Shown here one piece after another: positions 6,069 through 13,386 of a stretch of DNA of 56,325 bases. The notes beneath the pieces were generated by a model that saw only the letters and a program-made list of their open reading frames with translations, was not told where the DNA came from and searched no databases. Made by a program: the position numbers and the translations under genes. This DNA is from a virus: positions 1 to 56,325 of the IMG/VR virus record IMGVR_UViG_3300031524_001649; one strand, written 5' to 3'. Every line of letters starts with the position of its first letter. Position 1 is the first letter of the stretch.

Positions 6069-7343
6069 TCAGGATGACCCCCACACCGCGCGATGGGGGT
6101 AGTCGAGCGGCGAGAGGCCGTTTTCGGCGGCGATGCGCTGGCAATAGTCCCGGTCCAGTTCGATCAGCGTGCAAGGCAGATTGATGCGTTTACACACACG
6201 CAACGTCGTGCCCGTGCCGCCGAAGGGGTCCAAGACCTTGCCGCCCGGTGGCGTAGTCAGCTTGACACACCGCTCGACCAGCCCTTCGTTGAGTTGCGTC
6301 GGGTGCCAGGTGCGGCGCTGCTTGCTGTTGCCCGTGACCCGTGGAAAACTGAACACGTCGCTCAGACTGAGTTTTCCGGTGGCGTGCTGCCACGTCTTCC
6401 CTTCACGAATGCTGCGGATTACCGTGTCGCTCACGCCATATTGCGAGGCCAACTCGACATTTGAGCCGGTGGATTGATAGATGCGGACGGCATCTTCATT
6501 GCTCAGTTTTGCCAGTCCGTTCTGCTCCCCCTGGGGATGCTGTCCGCGGCCTTTGGCTTCCTTGTCGTTGTTATTGTCAGCATCGGAGCCGATAAACAGG
6601 TGGGCTGGATTGCAGCAGCCCGGATTGTCACAGCTATGCAGTACCAATTGGCCTACTGGGTCAGTGCCGTGTGTCAAACGCCACATAAGGCGTGTTGCCA
6701 CGTACAGCTTCTCGCCGATTCGGAAGCGGCCGTAGCCTTCGCGTTTACCGGCCAGCCACTCCCAGCATTCCGTCGCTCCGCGGCGGCCGATTTTGGCCAG
6801 GAACCGTTCAACATCCTCGGGGCTCCAAGGCGGCAGCGGAAGTGTGTTCCGGTCGTAACAATCACCCGAAGCCACGTCGCCGGGGACGCGCCCGCGGGGA
6901 TCGGCCCGCTTGTCGCCGTTCTCTTGCCGCCAACTCGGTACGCGGACCGCATCCGGGTAGAGTGGGGCGTGGCACCAGCGGAGCCGCAAGAGCGGCCGGT
7001 GATTGTTCCCCAGGTCATGGTGGTTGTGCTGCCCAAAGGTGAACGTTTGGACGCACGGCTTGGCCTCCAATTCTCCGGCCCGGAGCCCGACGATCTCGGT
7101 GACAATCCGGCCGACCTCGAAGGTCCATTTCGAGTTGTAGCTGAACCAGACCGTGCGGGCCTTGAGCACGAAGGCTTGGAGCCAGCGGCGCAGCATCGCT
7201 ATGTACTCACCCTCGTTCAGCCGATCCCGGTAGCTGTCGTAGCCCAAGCCGATGTTGTCAGGCGGGTCCCCGAACAGGGTATCCACGGGCGCAAGGGTTT
7301 CGAGCACGTCCAGGCAGTCGCCGTTATAGAGGTGATACTTCAC
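6069..7343 (-). CDS. DNA methyltransferase with in-frame HNH endonuclease insertion
   Basis: The start is GTG at 7343, overlapping the TGA of the upstream gene. The 424-residue frame is a beta-class N4/N6 methyltransferase: motif IV FGDPPDNIG at residues 24-32 and, after the insertion, WHPTQL then the AdoMet motif LDPFGGTGTT near the end. Residues 158-330 are not methyltransferase but an HNH homing endonuclease domain (WEWLAGKREGYGRF, HSCDNPGCCNPAHL, then a DNA-binding region LASQYGVSDTVIRSI). The junctions read GDV-ASGD and SDV-FSFPRV, with an 8-bp repeat GCGACGTG at both ends. No stop or frameshift interrupts the frame, so one fused protein is expected unless something removes the insert. 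It is unclear whether methylation survives. Confidence 0.85.
   Translation of the reverse strand: MKYHLYNGDCLDVLETLAPVDTLFGDPPDNIGLGYDSYRDRLNEGEYIAMLRRWLQAFVLKARTVWFSYNSKWTFEVGRIVTEIVGLRAGELEAKPCVQTFTFGQHNHHDLGNNHRPLLRLRWCHAPLYPDAVRVPSWRQENGDKRADPRGRVPGDVASGDCYDRNTLPLPPWSPEDVERFLAKIGRRGATECWEWLAGKREGYGRFRIGEKLYVATRLMWRLTHGTDPVGQLVLHSCDNPGCCNPAHLFIGSDADNNNDKEAKGRGQHPQGEQNGLAKLSNEDAVRIYQSTGSNVELASQYGVSDTVIRSIREGKTWQHATGKLSLSDVFSFPRVTGNSKQRRTWHPTQLNEGLVERCVKLTTPPGGKVLDPFGGTGTTLRVCKRINLPCTLIELDRDYCQRIAAENGLSPLDYPHRAVWGSS
6354..6872 (-). mobile_element. HNH homing endonuclease insertion inside the methyltransferase
   Basis: 519 bases, exactly 173 codons, all open. It encodes an HNH_3-like nuclease: CWEWL, then CDNPGCCNPAHLF-GS with conserved Cys/His/Asn, followed by a NUMOD-like or HTH-like DNA-binding segment. 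GCGACGTG occurs at both boundaries, consistent with a target duplication or a recombination junction. It lacks intein ends (no N-terminal Cys/Ser splice site, no C-terminal HN). It is too short and fully coding to carry a standard group I or II intron. Confidence 0.75.
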
Positions 7344-7588
7344 TTGTGGCTCCGTTTCACGGCCGCATAGGTGCCAACCCAGTTGCCCAGGCCGTAGGCG
7401 ATCACAGCGGGAATGCACCTTTCCACGATCAAGACCGTGGAAAAGAGCGTGCAGACGTAAAGCACGACGGCCAGGTTGGCAGCCAGAGCGGCGCACCGCC
7501 GTTGCACGGACTCGACGCACCAGGTCCACACGTAATCCAGCACTGTCCCGGCCACGAACGCGAGGAAGAAAATGCCGACATCGGTCAT
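7340..7588 (-). CDS. Small two-helix membrane protein
   Basis: An 82-residue protein with two transmembrane segments (IFFLAFVAGTVLDYVWTW near the start, LAANLAVVLYVCTLFSTVLIV in the middle). It overlaps both neighbours by a few bases (GTGA with the methyltransferase, ATGA upstream), so it is tightly coupled. I think similar small proteins occur in other phages. Function unknown. Confidence 0.7.
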   Translation of the reverse strand: MTDVGIFFLAFVAGTVLDYVWTWCVESVQRRCAALAANLAVVLYVCTLFSTVLIVERCIPAVIAYGLGNWVGTYAAVKRSHK

Positions 7589-7839
7589 TGTCCGGGCAAC
7601 TCCAATCGGGGCTTCGTTGGGGATGGGACGGCCTTCCGCAACCCAAGAGTAAGAACAGGGACCAAATCGGCGTCGCCGAAGACCTCGCCGCGCAAGGTGT
7701 ATTCCAGCGTGATCGAGGCGTCTTCCGTGCCGTGCTTGTTGATGGCTGCCTCCAGGGCACGGAAGATTTCGGCGAGACGGGCCGGTGTGAGCTGGGCCAG
7801 TTGCACGCGCTGAAGGAGCAGAGGAGGAATTGCAAACAT
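7585..7839 (-). CDS. Hypothetical protein
   Basis: The ATG at 7839 is preceded by AAGAGG with 5 bases spacing, better than the GTG at 7845. The 84-residue product has helical N-terminal LTPARLAEIFRALEAAINKH, then a strand and a basic Pro-rich end. No family recognised. It lies in a tight operon between a RecB/Cas4-like nuclease and a membrane protein. Confidence 0.65.
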   Translation of the reverse strand: MFAIPPLLLQRVQLAQLTPARLAEIFRALEAAINKHGTEDASITLEYTLRGEVFGDADLVPVLTLGLRKAVPSPTKPRLELPGQ

Positions 7840-7841
7840 AA

Positions 7842-8840
7842 TCACCTCTTGAACTGGGGTCGCGTTACCTCGTTGAACCAGTCGTCGTAGGCCCCGGCGG
7901 TCTTGCCCAGGCTCAGGGCCATGTCTTCCAGTACCTCGCGGCGGCTGGCGTTTTCATCGGGGGTCAAGTCGGCGAAGATGTTGCCGGAGGTGATGGCCTG
8001 CCAGCAACGGCCGACCCGATCCAAGAGCTTTTGTTGGTAGTCGGCCTTCACACGGGCGCGGTGGTTGGCGACCCGAAGCAAAGGAACGGGCTCGGCCGGC
8101 TTGCTGACGATCTCTTCGATCATGCCGACCACTTTCTCGTCACCGGGCTTCTCGCCCAGCAGCCAACCGTAGAGGCAAAGCTGGTCGGCGTACTCGTCGT
8201 TGCAGTGCTCCATGTAGCCGGCGTTGACTGTCAGGCCACGATGGTTGTATTCCAGGAAGTTGGTGTGCTGGGTATTGTGGCTCTTGCTCGGCTTGTCGCC
8301 CTGGTAGCCGTCCCGGCAGAGCATGTAGCCCTTCGACGGGCTGGCGGCATACTTCGAGCAGTAGCCCCGGACTTTCCAATCCAGGATGCAGTGGATCGGT
8401 CCCAGCCCGAAGTCGAGCACGAAGCGGCAGTCCGGCTTGCCGGTGAAGGGAGCACCCGCTATGACGCCATCGACCTTGAACTCGAAGCGTGGCGTCTCGA
8501 CGGATTGCCGGAGCAGGGACAGGAGTTCGTTGAAAGCACCCGTCAGCTTGTAGGCCCGAAAGACGTGCTTGCCGGCCTTGAGCGCGAAGTCCCGGTTGTG
8601 CGATTCGACCTGGCTCTCGAAGATTGCACCGAACTCGAACTTGGGCGATACGGCGGTGCCGTAGAGCGCGTAGTTGAGGGCCGTCTTCACGTAGGCGTCG
8701 AAGGCCGAACCCACGGCCATCGGTGGCTCTTGGGGCAGCCGTGGGGCCGCGTGTTCGGCCAGGTAGCGCAAGTAGAACTCCTCCGGGTTCTTTTCCCATA
8801 GGGTCATGGATGAATAGCTGAGGCGGCGTGGCGTCTTCAT
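7842..8840 (-). CDS. PD-(D/E)XK nuclease, RecB/Cas4-like
   Basis: The ATG at 8840 (MKTPRRLSYSS) gives 332 residues. The opening LSYSSMTLWEKNPEEFYLRYL is the SxSxLxxWxxCP-like entry helix of the PDDEXK_1 family. The metal site follows as GKPDCRFVLDFG then ILDWKVRG (Asp, then Asp-x-Lys). A late Tyr in EYADQLCLYGWLL matches the QxxxY-type motif IV. Such enzymes process DNA ends during phage recombination and replication, and some partner with recombinases. It is not evidence of CRISPR; no cas1 or cas2 is present. The upstream gene ends 3 bases before it. Confidence 0.85.
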   Translation of the reverse strand: MKTPRRLSYSSMTLWEKNPEEFYLRYLAEHAAPRLPQEPPMAVGSAFDAYVKTALNYALYGTAVSPKFEFGAIFESQVESHNRDFALKAGKHVFRAYKLTGAFNELLSLLRQSVETPRFEFKVDGVIAGAPFTGKPDCRFVLDFGLGPIHCILDWKVRGYCSKYAASPSKGYMLCRDGYQGDKPSKSHNTQHTNFLEYNHRGLTVNAGYMEHCNDEYADQLCLYGWLLGEKPGDEKVVGMIEEIVSKPAEPVPLLRVANHRARVKADYQQKLLDRVGRCWQAITSGNIFADLTPDENASRREVLEDMALSLGKTAGAYDDWFNEVTRPQFKR

Positions 8841-8842
8841 GG

Positions 8843-9247
8843 TTAGGTCCAAAGATTCCCGCGGATGTTTATGAGCTTGTGGAGCATCCGGCTGTCTTGT
8901 TCGTAGTCGTCGTATTCGGCGTCGTTCCTGCGCGACTGCCACCAGAAGTAAAGTTCCCGGATCGTGTTCCAGTCGGCTTCACGCTCTCGGGCCATTTCCT
9001 CGCCACAGTCGAGATACAGGAGATACACGTCGTCGTAGAAATGCCCCTTTTCCCGTTGCACGAAGTCTTCCAGGATTTGAAAGACGGCATAAAGCAGCAG
9101 GTAGTCGCGGTCACACCAGGTCGGCGGCAGGGCCCGACACACGACAACGTTGTAGCGGTGCCATAGCCGGCATCGCAGCCAGTAGCAGGCGTCGTGCAGG
9201 CGGAAATAAAGGTGGCGCAGCCGGCGAAAGAAGAGTCGCTTTTTCAT
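8843..9247 (-). CDS. Conserved phage hypothetical protein
   Basis: The ATG at 9247 (MKKRLFF) gives 134 residues with a basic N-terminus, then HRYNVVVCRALPPTW-DRDYLLLYAVFQILEDFV and an acidic, aromatic C-terminal half. The core pattern (LPPTWxDRDxxLLxxxFQILxDFVE) is one I associate with replication regions of unrelated phages, but no activity is known to me. It directly precedes the RecB/Cas4-like nuclease in the transcript. Confidence 0.72.
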   Translation of the reverse strand: MKKRLFFRRLRHLYFRLHDACYWLRCRLWHRYNVVVCRALPPTWCDRDYLLLYAVFQILEDFVQREKGHFYDDVYLLYLDCGEEMAREREADWNTIRELYFWWQSRRNDAEYDDYEQDSRMLHKLINIRGNLWT

Positions 9248-9251
9248 GGCG

Positions 9252-9515
9252 TTACCTGTGCGGGTGAGGCGGATTCGGTCGTGGGCCAGGGCGGGGCGGC
9301 TCCGGCCGCGGGCGGGACGGTTCCGGCCGCGGATGCGGTCGGCGGTCCGGGACGACGGGCACCACGATAGGGGCAGGCTCGGGTACGATGATCGGCACGG
9401 GCACGGGTACCACAATGCGTGGCCGCGGGCGCGGCACGGGCACGATGATCGGTCGGCATGGCTCCGGGTTGCAACCGGTCAGCGCGAAGAGTAGCAAGAC
9501 GGTAACGTATCGCAT
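9252..9515 (-). CDS. Proline-rich lipoprotein
   Basis: An 87-residue protein with a lipoprotein signal: MRYVTVLLLFALTGC, with Cys15 the likely lipidated residue. The mature part is almost wholly Pro, Arg and Val in PVPVP and PRPEP-like repeats, an extended rod. Short Pro-rich lipoproteins in phages include outer-membrane spanins (Rz1), but here no inner-membrane spanin or lysin is adjacent. A surface-exclusion or spanin role is therefore only a possibility. Confidence 0.7.
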   Translation of the reverse strand: MRYVTVLLLFALTGCNPEPCRPIIVPVPRPRPRIVVPVPVPIIVPEPAPIVVPVVPDRRPHPRPEPSRPRPEPPRPGPRPNPPHPHR

Positions 9516-9537
9516 GGCGAGGCACTCCTATCTGGGG

Positions 9538-9714
9538 TTACACAATGACCGGGTGGCCGAGAATCTTGGCAACCACCACTTGTTCGCGGATGCCGGTCGG
9601 CAAGGCGGCCAATGTCTTGATCTTGTTCAAGCAGCACCTCTTGGCCTTTTTGCCGCTGCCACACGGGCACTTGGCATTACGACGCGGCGTAGTCGGACGA
9701 CGAATTGGTTCCAT
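9538..9714 (-). CDS. SEC-C motif zinc protein
   Basis: This 58-residue protein (ATG at 9714, GGAGAG upstream) contains NAKCPCGSGKKAKRCC, a classic SEC-C zinc-binding motif (CxCxSGxKxKxCC) like that at the end of SecA. The rest is a short helical tail. SEC-C modules bind zinc and mediate contacts with proteins or ribosomes. In a phage this could be an adaptor that hijacks a host complex; that is inference. Confidence 0.8.
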   Translation of the reverse strand: MEPIRRPTTPRRNAKCPCGSGKKAKRCCLNKIKTLAALPTGIREQVVVAKILGHPVIV

Positions 9715-9730
9715 CAGGGCTCTCCGAGAA

Positions 9731-9958
9731 TTAGTGATGTCGTGGGCCATGCGGCATTGCCGGCGGCCCGGAGAAGACGGGTGTCGGATTCGAGCGGCTC
9801 CACCATCCCCAGTCCCAGCGCACTTCCAGCCGATGGTCGGTTTTTCGCGGTTCCAAGTGCGGACGACCGGCGACCAGAAGGCCGCCGATGGATAAGGCCG
9901 TGCTAATCACGAAAGCCGCGACCCGGAAAACGGCATCCGAGTTCTCGTTCTGTCCCAT
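9731..9958 (-). CDS. Small single-pass membrane protein
   Basis: A 75-residue protein with one hydrophobic helix (FRVAAFVISTALSIGGLLVA) and a polar tail rich in Trp, Arg, Pro and His. GGGAGA lies 2-3 bases before the ATG at 9958. It overlaps no neighbour but sits in a run of membrane and exported proteins (9252-10181). Function unknown. Confidence 0.6.
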   Translation of the reverse strand: MGQNENSDAVFRVAAFVISTALSIGGLLVAGRPHLEPRKTDHRLEVRWDWGWWSRSNPTPVFSGPPAMPHGPRHH

Positions 9959-9968
9959 GTTCTCCCTG

Positions 9969-10181
9969 TCACTGTTTGCCGAACGGAATCTGATGCCAGA
10001 CGCGCTCGTGGTAATAGAAGAGGATCAGCTTCACGATGAAGCACACGGCCGTAAATACGGCGCAACCACCGAGGTTGCCGAACATGGCGTAGGCCAGTCC
10101 AAAGCAGACAAGATTGCTGAAGGTCTCCCACGACAGCGCCTTGATGACCGACCGCCTGCGGGTGCTTGGATCAGGCTTCAT
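9969..10181 (-). CDS. DUF2061 membrane protein
   Basis: The ATG at 10181 gives 70 residues. The pattern RRRSVIKALSWETFSN, two hydrophobic helices and the C-terminal KLILFYYHERVWHQIPFG matches DUF2061 (RSxxKAxSWR ... YYxHERxW). Members are short inner-membrane proteins of unknown function found in bacteria, sometimes beside sulfate or capsule genes. Its presence in a phage operon is unusual. Confidence 0.82.
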   Translation of the reverse strand: MKPDPSTRRRSVIKALSWETFSNLVCFGLAYAMFGNLGGCAVFTAVCFIVKLILFYYHERVWHQIPFGKQ

Positions 10182-10725
10182 GGGGGTCCTCGCCGGTGAA
10201 GTCAAAGAAGTACCAACGGTTGAGCCGATCGATCACCGGATCGTGGGCGATGTGCCGCAGGTATTGGTAAATCTCGTCCCAGGTTGAAAAGATCAGTTGA
10301 TGCGGCAGCATGGCCAGCAGCCAAAGCGGCGTGTATTCCTTGCCGCCGACGAGATGCACGATGATCGGTTTCTTCTGGCGGTTGGCGTTGGCGATCTCCT
10401 CGTGCGTCCCGAAAGTGGGCACGTCGGGGTCCAAGTTCACGACCAAGAAGTCGCTGATGTCGGTCATGCGGAGATCGACGCAGCGAATCGTCTTCATAAT
10501 GTTGCGCACGGCGTCATAGTCGTGGGCACGTCGAGCCTGAATCAACTCCTGCTTGGTCTCCAGCGTTTCTCGACCGATGGCGGTTGGTTTGTCGGTCGGA
10601 TCGAGCCAGCGAACGCGCAGGTCCGCCAGCGCGAGTTGAATGGCTTGCCGCCACTCAATTCCGTTGGTGGCGTCCTTCTCCATCGCGCCGGCGAGATAAC
10701 AACGGTTGTTGGCCAATCGGTTCAT
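10171..10725 (-). CDS. Nucleoside 2-deoxyribosyltransferase-like protein
   Basis: The ATG at 10725 gives 184 residues with GGGAGC upstream. The start NNRCYLAGAMEKD, then RWLDPTDKP, DLRMTDISDFLVVNLDPDVPTFGTHEEIANANRQKKPIIVHL is the standard layout of the deoxyribosyltransferase fold: first strand LAG, a D-IxxSDxxVVN loop and GTxxEIxxA. The family exchanges bases between deoxynucleosides or hydrolyses nucleoside monophosphates. It follows the deoxyribose-phosphate aldolase gene with overlap, so both may act in deoxynucleoside salvage. Confidence 0.75.
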   Translation of the reverse strand: MNRLANNRCYLAGAMEKDATNGIEWRQAIQLALADLRVRWLDPTDKPTAIGRETLETKQELIQARRAHDYDAVRNIMKTIRCVDLRMTDISDFLVVNLDPDVPTFGTHEEIANANRQKKPIIVHLVGGKEYTPLWLLAMLPHQLIFSTWDEIYQYLRHIAHDPVIDRLNRWYFFDFTGEDPHEA

Positions 10726-11423
10726 GGCAGCAGCTCCCTGTAGCGAGAGGACCCGAGTCGCGTGCAACCCAGACCGAGGTACAGCGCCGCATCGGCATAG
10801 GTCTTGATGCCGCCGCTGGCCTTGACTTGGGCCGCGCCTTGCACCGCATCCAGCATCAGTTGCACGGTCCCAGGCGTCGCGCCACCAGGCCCGAAACCGG
10901 TCGAAGTTTTCACAAAGTCCACGCCGCAATCCACGCAGAGTCGACAGGCATCCACGATCTGGCCCGGCTGGTAGTAGCTAGTCTCCAGCACGGCTTTGAT
11001 GAGAGCCCTCTTGGTGCGCGCCAACTGGACGATGCGGCCGAGTTCCTGGACCACGACCACTTCGCGGCCTTCCAGGAAGCGGCCGAAGTTTATCACCACG
11101 TCCAGTTCCGCGGCCCCGTCTTCCATCGCTGCCCGGGCCTCGGCGAACTTGACATCGGGCGACATGTTCCCGTGTGGGAAGCCAATGACCGAGCACACCC
11201 GCGACGTGATTTGCCGCGCGACGGCGACGTTGTAGCTGGTCACACAGATGGAAGCGCAGCCCATGTCTTCGACCGCGCGGGCGGCGGCGGTCACGTCTTC
11301 CAGCCGAGCGTCCGGCCGCAAGACGGCCAGGTCTAGCGCGTGGATTATCTGGTCTCGACTGATGGCCGGCCATTCTCGGTCCAGCAGCTTCTCTGTGATG
11401 ATGTCAGGGGCGTCGGACGGCAT
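10722..11423 (-). CDS. deoC: Deoxyribose-phosphate aldolase
   Basis: A class I DERA of 233 residues, close to the usual length. Key residues are visible: ELDVVINFG with Asp108, LIKAVLETSY, VKTSTGFGPGGAT with Lys172 as the Schiff-base lysine, and VKASGGIKT with Lys201, the second lysine. It cleaves 2-deoxyribose 5-phosphate to glyceraldehyde 3-phosphate and acetaldehyde in the cytoplasm. Its stop overlaps the start of the deoxyribosyltransferase-like gene. In a phage it may direct degraded host deoxynucleosides to energy or shift nucleotide pools. Confidence 0.92.
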   Translation of the reverse strand: MPSDAPDIITEKLLDREWPAISRDQIIHALDLAVLRPDARLEDVTAAARAVEDMGCASICVTSYNVAVARQITSRVCSVIGFPHGNMSPDVKFAEARAAMEDGAAELDVVINFGRFLEGREVVVVQELGRIVQLARTKRALIKAVLETSYYQPGQIVDACRLCVDCGVDFVKTSTGFGPGGATPGTVQLMLDAVQGAAQVKASGGIKTYADAALYLGLGCTRLGSSRYRELLP

Positions 11424-11500
11424 CGGACAACTCCAGGATGTATCTCAACGTGGGCGCATCTTGCGAGACCGTTGCACGCAGTTGCGGAATGCAACGGCGT

Positions 11501-11689
11501 CTAGCCGCGGCCTGATCCGCGCCAATCGAGATCGAAGTTGAGGGGCGTGAGGTAACCGTTGGCTTCCATTTCTTCGCGCACCTCCAGGTAGCAGAGGTAA
11601 CAGTATTTCCAGCCCTTGCGCGCCGGCTGACCGCAACGGGCGCATGGGTGCGTTGCCGGCGGATGGGGCTTCGGTGCTGTGTCCATCAT
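11501..11689 (-). CDS. Small zinc-ribbon protein
   Basis: A 62-residue protein starting MMDTAPKP at 11689, overlapping the TGA of the radical SAM gene (ATGA). It contains CARC and CYLC pairs about 16 residues apart (CARCGQPARKGWKYCYLC), a compact zinc ribbon, and ends in an acidic/aromatic tail. It may bind the product or substrate of the radical SAM protein, but only the coupling supports this. Confidence 0.68.
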   Translation of the reverse strand: MMDTAPKPHPPATHPCARCGQPARKGWKYCYLCYLEVREEMEANGYLTPLNFDLDWRGSGRG

Positions 11690-12426
11690 TCGCTTCGCAT
11701 CCGCTTCATCGTTTGGAGGTAGTAGGTCTCGCAGTTGCGGCACGCCTTGCAGTAACTTGATTCGATGCTGCTGCACATGCTCACCAGCCGGTTGTCTTGG
11801 TGGCGAGACATGACCCACCGCATGAAGTCCTTGGTCGGGCACCAGTACGAGTTGATATGGCGGACCCGCCACTCGTAGCACTGGCCCTTGAAGGTCAAGT
11901 CTTCGGGCACGACCGGCTCGCGGTCGTAGTAGGCCATGAAGGTAATGACCGCGGGCACCTTGGCGGCGGTCCAGGCTGCCACCGCCTGATCGACGAGTCG
12001 CAGGTTCGTGGCCGACGTGCGGAGCCGGACGAACATGAGATTGGGGGCCGGCGAGTGCCAATCGTCGCCATGCCAGTTCGGCATGGCATAGCTGCTCTCT
12101 TGCTCTTCCTTCGGGTTGGCCGTCAGGACGACCGGGCCGGGAAAGTCGAATCGCGGGATCGACGTGTTGAAGAAATACCGCCGATACCGCGTCGCGGTCT
12201 CAATCACCAGGTCGCGGTGGTTGTTGCTGTCGTTGCCGCAATTCATCCGCACGATGTCGTCGCCGACTTCCTCGGGCGTCGGGACGTGTGGCCGGTCAAT
12301 GGGCATGTAATACGCCCCGGGCCGGTTGTAGAAGCACTGATTACAGTCGATTGGGCATGGTCCAATCTGTGGGATGCAGTCGAAGAGGGACGTTCCGTCT
12401 TGTTTCGGATTGCGCGTGGTCGCCAT
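11686..12426 (-). CDS. Phage radical SAM protein
   Basis: The ATG at 12426 (MATTRNPKQDG) gives 246 residues. SLFDCIPQIGPCPIDCNQCFYNR contains the CxxxCxxC cluster motif (CPIDCNQC) that binds a 4Fe-4S cluster for S-adenosylmethionine cleavage. The C-terminus has more cysteines (SSYCKACRNCETYY), likely an auxiliary cluster or zinc site. The enzyme is shorter than most radical SAM proteins. The substrate is unknown; modification of DNA or nucleotides is possible given the neighbouring methyltransferases. A second, BioB-like radical SAM gene is at 38145-39206. Confidence 0.8.
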   Translation of the reverse strand: MATTRNPKQDGTSLFDCIPQIGPCPIDCNQCFYNRPGAYYMPIDRPHVPTPEEVGDDIVRMNCGNDSNNHRDLVIETATRYRRYFFNTSIPRFDFPGPVVLTANPKEEQESSYAMPNWHGDDWHSPAPNLMFVRLRTSATNLRLVDQAVAAWTAAKVPAVITFMAYYDREPVVPEDLTFKGQCYEWRVRHINSYWCPTKDFMRWVMSRHQDNRLVSMCSSIESSYCKACRNCETYYLQTMKRMRSE

Positions 12427-12445
12427 GTATACGGCCTCGTTGTGT

Positions 12446-12514
12446 GAAGGAGGGTGCCACCGTCGATCAACGCGCCCGGCACCGTGGGCCAATGCCAACC
12501 TGAAGGAGGAGCAG
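12446..12514 (-). promoter_or_regulatory. Two-copy leader element, copy 1
   Basis: On the minus strand: CTCCTCCTTCAGGTTGGC, then after about 17 bases GGGCGCGTTGATCGACGG followed by GGCACC. The same blocks recur at 15269-15327. It lies between the stop of the Dam-like gene and the radical SAM start, so it is a candidate promoter or leader. Confidence 0.5.
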
Positions 12515-12549
12515 GTCTGGTTGATTAGGGGCTCTGACGGCGTACCCAC

Positions 12550-13374
12550 TCAGAAGTTGGTGAAGAGAACTTCGATCTTGTTGCTGCACTCGCCCCGGCG
12601 CTCGCAGGCCCCGCGGCGGGGCGTGTCGCGCTCGATGCGATTCCAGTCGGCGAAGAAGCTGTCGGCGGCCGGCGACTCGGAAACCACCACCCTTGCGCTG
12701 GCTGCCTTCAGCAGCCCGACCATCGCCGGGTAGTCGATCCGGTAGCGATATTCCTTCTCATGCCCGACATACGGTGGGTCCACATAGATCAAGGTGTCCG
12801 GGCCAGTCTTGTAGACCCGCTCGATGGCCGCCAGTCCATCCTCGTGCAACAGTTCGACATCGCGGACACGATTGGCGGCCGGAAGCACCCGCAGGAACCA
12901 GTCGGCCCAGACAGAGGGCGACGGCTTGTGCGCGGCGGCGCACTTGTCGAGCGACCAGGTTGACGAGTTGCCGTTGCCGCAGTAGAACTGCGCGCCCTGG
13001 GCCATCAGCAACACCGCCTCCTCTATGTCACCCGGCGGCGGTAAATTGCGCCAATTGGCGGCCGTGTAGGGCGTGGCCCAAAGCAGGGCGGCCAATTGTT
13101 CGGGCTGTGACTTGATCGCCCGCCACATGCCCATGATGCGGTCGTCCAGATCGTTGATGATCTCGATGAACGCCTTTCGTTTGGCCAACAACACGGCGGC
13201 CGAGGCGCAGCACGGCTCCATGTAGACCCGGTGCTCTGGAAAGTGGGAGACAACCCACTTCGCGATGGTTGCCTTGCCGCCGTATTGGCGATAGGTAATC
13301 TTGGGTGTCGCCGTGCTCACAGTGTTTGCTCGAAGGTTGAGATAGTGACGGGCTGACCTAGGAAACACGCTCAT
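12550..13374 (-). CDS. DNA adenine methyltransferase, D12 class
   Basis: A 274-residue Dam-type enzyme. The N-terminal AdoMet site reads YRQYGGKATIAKWVVSHFPEH...YMEPCCASAAVLL, a variant of the usual FxGxK and PFxGSG motifs. Catalytic motif IV is LIYVDPPYVG. The C-terminal part VVVSESPAADSFFADWNRIE fits target recognition. It transfers a methyl group to adenine N6. An upstream ATG at 13374 has a weak ribosome site; GTG at 13320 is an alternative. The first of a block of three adjacent methyltransferase genes. Confidence 0.88.
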   Translation of the reverse strand: MSVFPRSARHYLNLRANTVSTATPKITYRQYGGKATIAKWVVSHFPEHRVYMEPCCASAAVLLAKRKAFIEIINDLDDRIMGMWRAIKSQPEQLAALLWATPYTAANWRNLPPPGDIEEAVLLMAQGAQFYCGNGNSSTWSLDKCAAAHKPSPSVWADWFLRVLPAANRVRDVELLHEDGLAAIERVYKTGPDTLIYVDPPYVGHEKEYRYRIDYPAMVGLLKAASARVVVSESPAADSFFADWNRIERDTPRRGACERRGECSNKIEVLFTNF

Positions 13375-13386
13375 TGTGGGTGTTCT

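Noticed and set aside
6354-6872. Intein or group I/II intron in the methyltransferase
   Set aside because: No Cys/Ser at the insert start and no HN-Cys/Ser/Thr at the end, and the whole insert is coding with no space for intron RNA cores.
7842-8840. Cas4 and thus a CRISPR system
   Set aside because: The PD-(D/E)XK nuclease is Cas4-like only at superfamily level; similar nucleases are common in phage replication modules and no other cas gene is present.
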